The notes beneath the pieces are model-generated. The model had not been told where the DNA came from, did no database searches, and worked only from the letters and a program-made list of their open reading frames with translations. The translations under genes were made by a program, and so were the position numbers. 36,660 bases of DNA from NCBI GenBank assembly GCA_009801015.1, contig VHZZ01000073.1, positions 144,421 to 181,080 of the forward strand, in the 5' to 3' direction. This stretch comes from Silene noctiflora. Taxonomy: Eukaryota; Streptophyta; Magnoliopsida; Caryophyllales; Caryophyllaceae. Positions 32,104 through 36,660 of this stretch are shown piece by piece (position 1 is the stretch's first letter; every line of letters begins with the position of its first letter).

Positions 32104-32693
32104 AGCTGTTTAAATGCGGGCTTGGGTCGGATATGGGTTGGGCCGTGAAGAAAAAAGTTGTCGTTTAAGACCTTAGTGGCCGGGCCGGGCCATAATTATA
32201 ACACGAAACTTCAACTGTTAATTACGTATTCAGTATAGAATGACTTCTATTCAAGCTACCTTTTTAAATCGCATACCTTAATCTGAAAATTGAAATGAGA
32301 TATATAAACATATGTACAGAGAGAAGAAATACATATAAGGTTAGAGGCAAAGATTGGATGTAAACATTATTATTTGATCATTTATTTAATTTAGACATTT
32401 TATTAATTAAAATATATAAATATTATCGTTATATTTTAACCTTTATAGTTTATGTATTATATTTTATATATTATTATTTTAGTGTTCCATATCCCTATAA
32501 AACTGATACAATTTTCTTTAAAAATGTATTTTTTTAAGAGTAAAAGTAAATGATTTAAATAGTAAACGGACTTAATGGATCAGCCCGTGGGCTTTTCTTA
32601 TTGTCCATACCCGCCCATTTAACTTTTCCAAGCCCACAAAATAAGCAGGTTGGACAAGACGGGCCAAATGGGTGGGACGACCCGTGAACAGCT
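32104..32693. mobile_element. hAT-like relic candidate, about 590 bp
   Basis: AGCTGTTTAAATGCGGGC at the left and GACCCGTGAACAGCT at the right form inverted AGCTGTT(T/C)A ends, with GGGC/GCCC-rich subterminal stretches on both sides (GGGTTGGGCC.. and ..GGGCCAAATGGGTGGG) and an AT-rich core. Many plant hAT MITEs look like this. No 8-bp target duplication is recognisable. Confidence 0.45.
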
Positions 32694-32844
32694 ATTGTGC
32701 GGATAAACACGAAAATTAGGTGGTTATTTGCAAATTTGAATAAAATAGGTGGTAATTTATAGAAAAAAAATGAAACAAATTAGGTGGCAAAACATAATTT
32801 TTCCGAAAATTTAATTCAAGTTCATTTCGATCCCACTTTTCAAT

Positions 32845-32916
32845 TGCCTGATGCTGTTACTGGGTATTGCTCATAGGCACTGCCTGATGCTGTTACTTGG
32901 TACTAATTATTGGCAC
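32845..32916. repeat. 36-bp tandem duplication
   Basis: TGCCTGATGCTGTTACT...GGCAC occurs twice in tandem, at 32845 and 32881, with a few differences. Confidence 0.8.
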
Positions 32917-33513
32917 AAGTTCGAGTCGCATCATGTGACAGTTTCTATTAACTCAGATACGACCAAATCGCCTCGTATGCAAATTTGATTCAATTTAGGT
33001 TGAATAAAGTGTTATTTACTCATTTCCAATCCTCATCGAATATCAAGTTTGTTTCGCCAAGTCTTCGTAAAACATTCTTTCATCACTACAGCTAAAACAA
33101 TCCCTTTTGGAAATCTTATTACAGATTAGACAATTGAGCCATTGCATATTTGCATCTAAGCAGCTCTTCGGTTGCTTATATTCTGCATCATCAAAGTCGA
33201 AACCATTGATATTTGTATCTGCTCTTCACTGCCGAAAAGTCTCATTCGTTTCTGATCCAGTAATCTACTCCATATTACTGTACTATTTACTGCCAAGTTA
33301 CGATAAGAATAACTCAAAATCATGCTAACTTGTCGAACAAATCATTTCCTACGCGATAAGAATTGTTCAGCGAATTTACACATTCATTGTTCGCAGTATC
33401 ATTTCCTGTTCGATAAAGATTTGTTTAAGGAATGCACGCTTTGATTCTTCAGTCATATTTCGAAAACTCAATCAAATCCGGTTCAACTATCAACAAGTCA
33501 ACAACCTATTGGG

Positions 33514-33969
33514 TAACAATTGTTCAACTAAATCACAGAAAACATGATCAATCGAACAAATTAGGGTTTACAAATTTCAAAATCAAGCAAATTCATCTCG
33601 AAATTGTTCAATTAAATCACAGAAAACATGATCAATTAAACATACATTAATCTAATATACGCATTAACCTTAACCTTGAGTAACAGTTGTTNAACTAAAT
33701 CACAGAAAACATNATCAATCGAACAAATTAGGGTTTACAAATTTCAAAATCAAGCAAATTCATCTCGAAATTGTTCAATTAAATCACAGAAAACATGATC
33801 AATTAAACATACATTAACCTAATATACGCATTAACCTTAACCTTGAGTAACAATTGTTCAACTAAATCACAGAAAACATAATCAATCGAACAAATTAGGG
33901 TTTACAAAATTCAAAATCAAGCAAATTCATCTCGAAATTGTTCAATTAAATCACAGAAAACATGATCAA
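33514..33969. repeat. 167-bp tandem repeat, 2.7 highly similar copies
   Basis: Units start at 33514, 33681 and 33848, exactly 167 bp apart, and are almost identical. The last stops after about 120 bp. Each unit contains two copies of TCACAGAAAACATGATCAAT 84 bp apart, so the unit itself arose by duplication. Two Ns (33692, 33713) fall in the middle unit. It begins about 170 bp downstream of the PRA1 stop codon (that gene reads leftward). Confidence 0.95.
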
Positions 33970-34135
33970 TTGCTTGACGAATTCACATATTGATTGTTCG
34001 CAATCGTATTTCAAAACAATCGATCGAATTCAATTCGATCAATTCAACAATCAACAACATATACATTAAACCTTAACCTAAAACAATAACAATCGCTCCA
34101 AATCGTTCAATTAAATCAATCAAACCTTACAAATC

Positions 34136-34648
34136 TCAGAATTCAGAATAACCACCACCAGCTTCATCATCAAGCAATCCACCATACGGATTCTCATCAC
34201 CAAACCTCGAATCCCTAACCGCCGCATGCAACAACACAATCACAACCGACACCGCAATACTCACAAACAAATTCCACCAAACACTCGCAAACAACAACGC
34301 AACAACCGTAACAACACCAAGCACTCCAACAACAATACCTTCAGAAATCACAAATCCGGCGATTTCAACGGCGGCGTCAGGGAGGCGCGTGAGGTAGACG
34401 AAGTGCCAAGCGGCGGCGGTAAGCAAGAGGATGAAGAGAGAAAAAGGACGGAAGAAGAGAGAGATGAAGAAGATAGTTAGGGTTAGGTGAAGGTAGTTGA
34501 GTTTGAAGTAGGATAGGTTAATGGCGACTCGCGTGGTTAAATCGGAGACGGAGACGGGGAGGGAGATGTGGGAGGTGGAGAAGAATTCTGACCATGGTTT
34601 GGTGGTGGTGAAGGTTGGGGTGTTGTAGTCGTCTTGCGGTGTCGCCAT
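34136..34648 (-). CDS. PRA1-family protein, single exon, 170 aa
   Basis: PRA1 (prenylated Rab acceptor) proteins are small four-helix membrane proteins of the ER/Golgi and endosomes that bind prenylated Rab GTPases in vesicle transport. Family features here: KPWSEFFSTSHISLPVS (17-33), the hallmark NLSYFKLNYLHLTL (44-57), RPFSLFILLLTAAAWHFVYL (67-86), and two more hydrophobic segments at about 96-120 and 122-141. The acidic tail (RFGDENPYGGLLDDEAGG) may hold an ER-exit-type diacidic motif (inference). Intronless, like many plant PRA1 genes; 170 aa is slightly short but has all segments. The subfamily is not assigned. The Arg-rich opposite-strand ORF is a shadow. Confidence 0.92.
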   Translation of the reverse strand: MATPQDDYNTPTFTTTKPWSEFFSTSHISLPVSVSDLTTRVAINLSYFKLNYLHLTLTIFFISLFFRPFSLFILLLTAAAWHFVYLTRLPDAAVEIAGFVISEGIVVGVLGVVTVVALLFASVWWNLFVSIAVSVVIVLLHAAVRDSRFGDENPYGGLLDDEAGGGYSEF

Positions 34649-36660
34649 TGTTACAGGGGAGAAGAAGGTGGTTGTTATGAATTAATGTTTGACTTGGAAA
34701 TGATTGATGAATGAATATGGAGGGTCTTCCGGTATGCCGGAATGATACGGGTTGGGAAAGGTCGGGTTAGACTCGGTTTTTTGGGACCGAAACGACTTTG
34801 ATTTGAACTAAATTGAATTTATAGGATCTGATCTGAATTGAACTGAACTTGTAGAATCTGAACTGTACTGGATTTATAAGATCTGAAGTTTTCTTATTAC
34901 TCGGACTTTTATTTGATTTTGAATACATGTGTACCCTAGTTTGAGTCGCAGTATGATATGGGTTAGTTTGGGAACAAGGAAATATACGTAATATCTCAGA
35001 CTTTATTTATTGTTGAATATGTGTACATTTTTCTTGTGCTTATTACTCGGACTTTTATTTGATTTTGAATATATGTGTATTTTTTTTGAGTTTATAAGTT
35101 AAATTTTAATTTTTTTTTTTCCGTCAAAACTCAAATTTAAATAAGTTTATTATTTGTTGTTTTTGAGTTTTATTGTATTTTTTGAGCTTAATCTTTAAAC
35201 AAATGAACTCAGAAACTTTACAGGAAAACTCATAATTTTAAAAATAAAATAACTACAAAACTTTATTATAATGCTCATAAACTACGAAACTACGCAACTG
35301 GTGATTGTACCTCAGATATATGATCTACATATCAGTATGGATGTGGCCTGTGGCTGTGGGTAGGGATGAGACAATTGTTGTCCAGATCGAATCGAACTTG
35401 AATGAATTTGAAAGAAAAAAATATTTTCCAAACCCAACTTTTAGAAATTCATACTTGATCCACTATTTAAATACCTATATCTAAATCTACAATTGGTTAC
35501 CCGAAATTCCGAATCATATCCAAACTCGATTCAATCAAATATTTTGAACTTTTAAACTTTACTAAACTTGAAATTTAATTTTGTCACACAAAATAATATT
35601 TTTATATAAGTTAAATTAAGTTTTAGATCGAGTTTTGGATTATATGGTTAATCAAATTAGAATTGAAGCGGATTGGAGTTGGAAGAAAGTATAATGGATC
35701 GAACATGGATTTTAAAATTTTGGATATTGATTGGGTTTGAATATGGATTAGTGATCCAACAAGTGGAACGGATTTAAATCTCGCAAAATTCAATTTAATT
35801 TATTAAACCATCAACCACAGTGCTGATGTGTCAGCCTGTAGTTGAAAGTGCATATTTTAATTTTTTTATAAAGGGGGCTCATCCATGTTCTATCCTTACA
35901 TTTTATTTAGGTGAATGAATTGGATGAAATAGGGATGTAAATTACTCACTATTAACGTACTTGATTAATATTGAGAAATATATATTTTTAACTTGATTAT
36001 GATAAAAAAATTATGATAAAAAAAAGAACAAAATCACTTACTGAAAATCCAATCTACAAAAATATAATATACAGTAACATAAACTTATTAAAAACAACGA
36101 TAAATACTCAAATATGTTAAACAACCCTTTTTTTTTCGAAATTACTTTTTCACATACGGATTTTACTCTTTCACATACATTTTTTCATTATCTTTCCATC
36201 TAATACCCTTCTTGCAAATTAACTCTTATATCAAGATTCTTTCCCAAAGTCTAATCTAACTGTTACAAAGATTTCAACAATGAATCCTAATTCGTAAATT
36301 AATAAAGTAATTTAATTAGTTATCAATTATTCATATTATTTATTGAGTTTTATTTGATTTACCATAGTTTATTTGTTTGGTAAAGTATGAAACTTTGGAA
36401 TGNCAAATTAAGAGATGTCAATCAAGTTTACTATTCACGGAAAATTCAGTAATTAAATCTATTTGATGTAGCATGCAAACACACAACCAGTGGCTCAATT
36501 GAATTTCCCCCTTCCTCAACGTCATCTTCCACTTTCATCGGCACTTCTTAATTTTATTTCGTCCATTTTTTCACTTTTCATTTATACATTTATTCCTTTT
36601 TTCACTTTTCATTTATACGGTTATTTTGGTGAGGGTGGCCGGAACTGAGGAGCGTATGCC
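34649..36660. other. Intergenic DNA to the window end, no gene seen
   Basis: The first few hundred bases should be the PRA1 promoter. Then follows GATCTGAACTGAAC-like degenerate repetition (34800-34885) and AT-rich filler. A short direct repeat TCACTTTTCATTTATAC occurs at 36571 and 36602. One N is at 36403. Confidence 0.5.
34893..35079. repeat. 40-bp direct repeat, 146 bp apart
   Basis: CTTATTACTCGGACTTTTAT plus the next 20 bases occurs at 34893 and 35039 with one difference. A weaker third version (GACTTTATTTATTGTTGAATATGTGTAC) lies between them. Confidence 0.85.

Noticed and set aside
33107..33328. 73-codon plus-strand ORF with no motif
   Set aside because: Average AT-rich filler composition, no domain and no neighbouring exons.
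34226..34480. 84-codon Asn/Arg/Glu-rich plus-strand ORF
   Set aside because: It is the exact antisense of the PRA1 coding sequence, with low-complexity composition.
1..36660. CRISPR array, bacterial operon, virus or toxin genes
   Set aside because: The evenly spaced repeats (7918-8220, 33514-33969) have no unique spacers, genes are spliced and plant-type, and no viral or toxin coding was recognised.

Overview
The window is nuclear DNA of a flowering plant. The evidence is multi-exon genes with GT-AG introns, all of plant families (a STRUBBELIG-type receptor kinase, a ROT FOUR-LIKE/DEVIL peptide, PRA1), in an AT-rich background full of small DNA transposons. Stowaway-like ends beginning CTCCCT and short 'actccgtat' tracts remind me of Caryophyllales genomes, but that is an impression, not proof.

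Gene-rich left half (about 1.5-19.3 kb). Three spliced genes could be modelled exon by exon with every phase closing. They are a NUMOD3-module protein (+, 1684-6650, 7 coding exons, 588 aa, one GC-AG intron), a mitochondrial K+/H+ exchange-related protein (+, 7594-11131, 8 exons, 275 aa) and an SRF6/SRF7-like leucine-rich-repeat receptor-like kinase (-, 19243-11755, 16 exons, 697 aa). The last two converge across about 620 bp. Introns hold a 7-copy minisatellite, two MITEs and SINE-like relics. The first 1.3 kb is a TA microsatellite plus a degenerate repeat of about 290 bp.

Transposon-rich middle (about 19.3-29 kb). No intact gene was seen. Several insertions have readable boundaries: a 5'-truncated, poly(A)-tailed retrocopy with 10-bp target duplications that carries a TPR-encoding decayed frame (20636-22060); a non-autonomous Helitron (23927-24547) nested inside a Stowaway-like MITE (23831-24660); a cleaner Stowaway relative (25382-25597); a hAT-like element with 8-bp duplications (25637-26098); and two Mutator-type terminal-inverted-repeat elements with 9- to 10-bp duplications (27829-28264, 28750-28933).

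Right part (29-36.7 kb). A 56-aa RTFL/DVL peptide gene (+) is followed by a near-perfect hairpin. Then come an uninterrupted endonuclease V gene (+, 271 aa), an unrecognised 60-aa hydrophobic ORF (-), a possible hAT relic, a homogeneous 167-bp tandem repeat, and a single-exon PRA1-family gene (-, 170 aa). The last 2 kb has no gene that I can support. The genes do not form a pathway; they are ordinary, independently transcribed plant genes. The most unusual material is the retrocopy, the nested Helitron and the unclassified small ORF.
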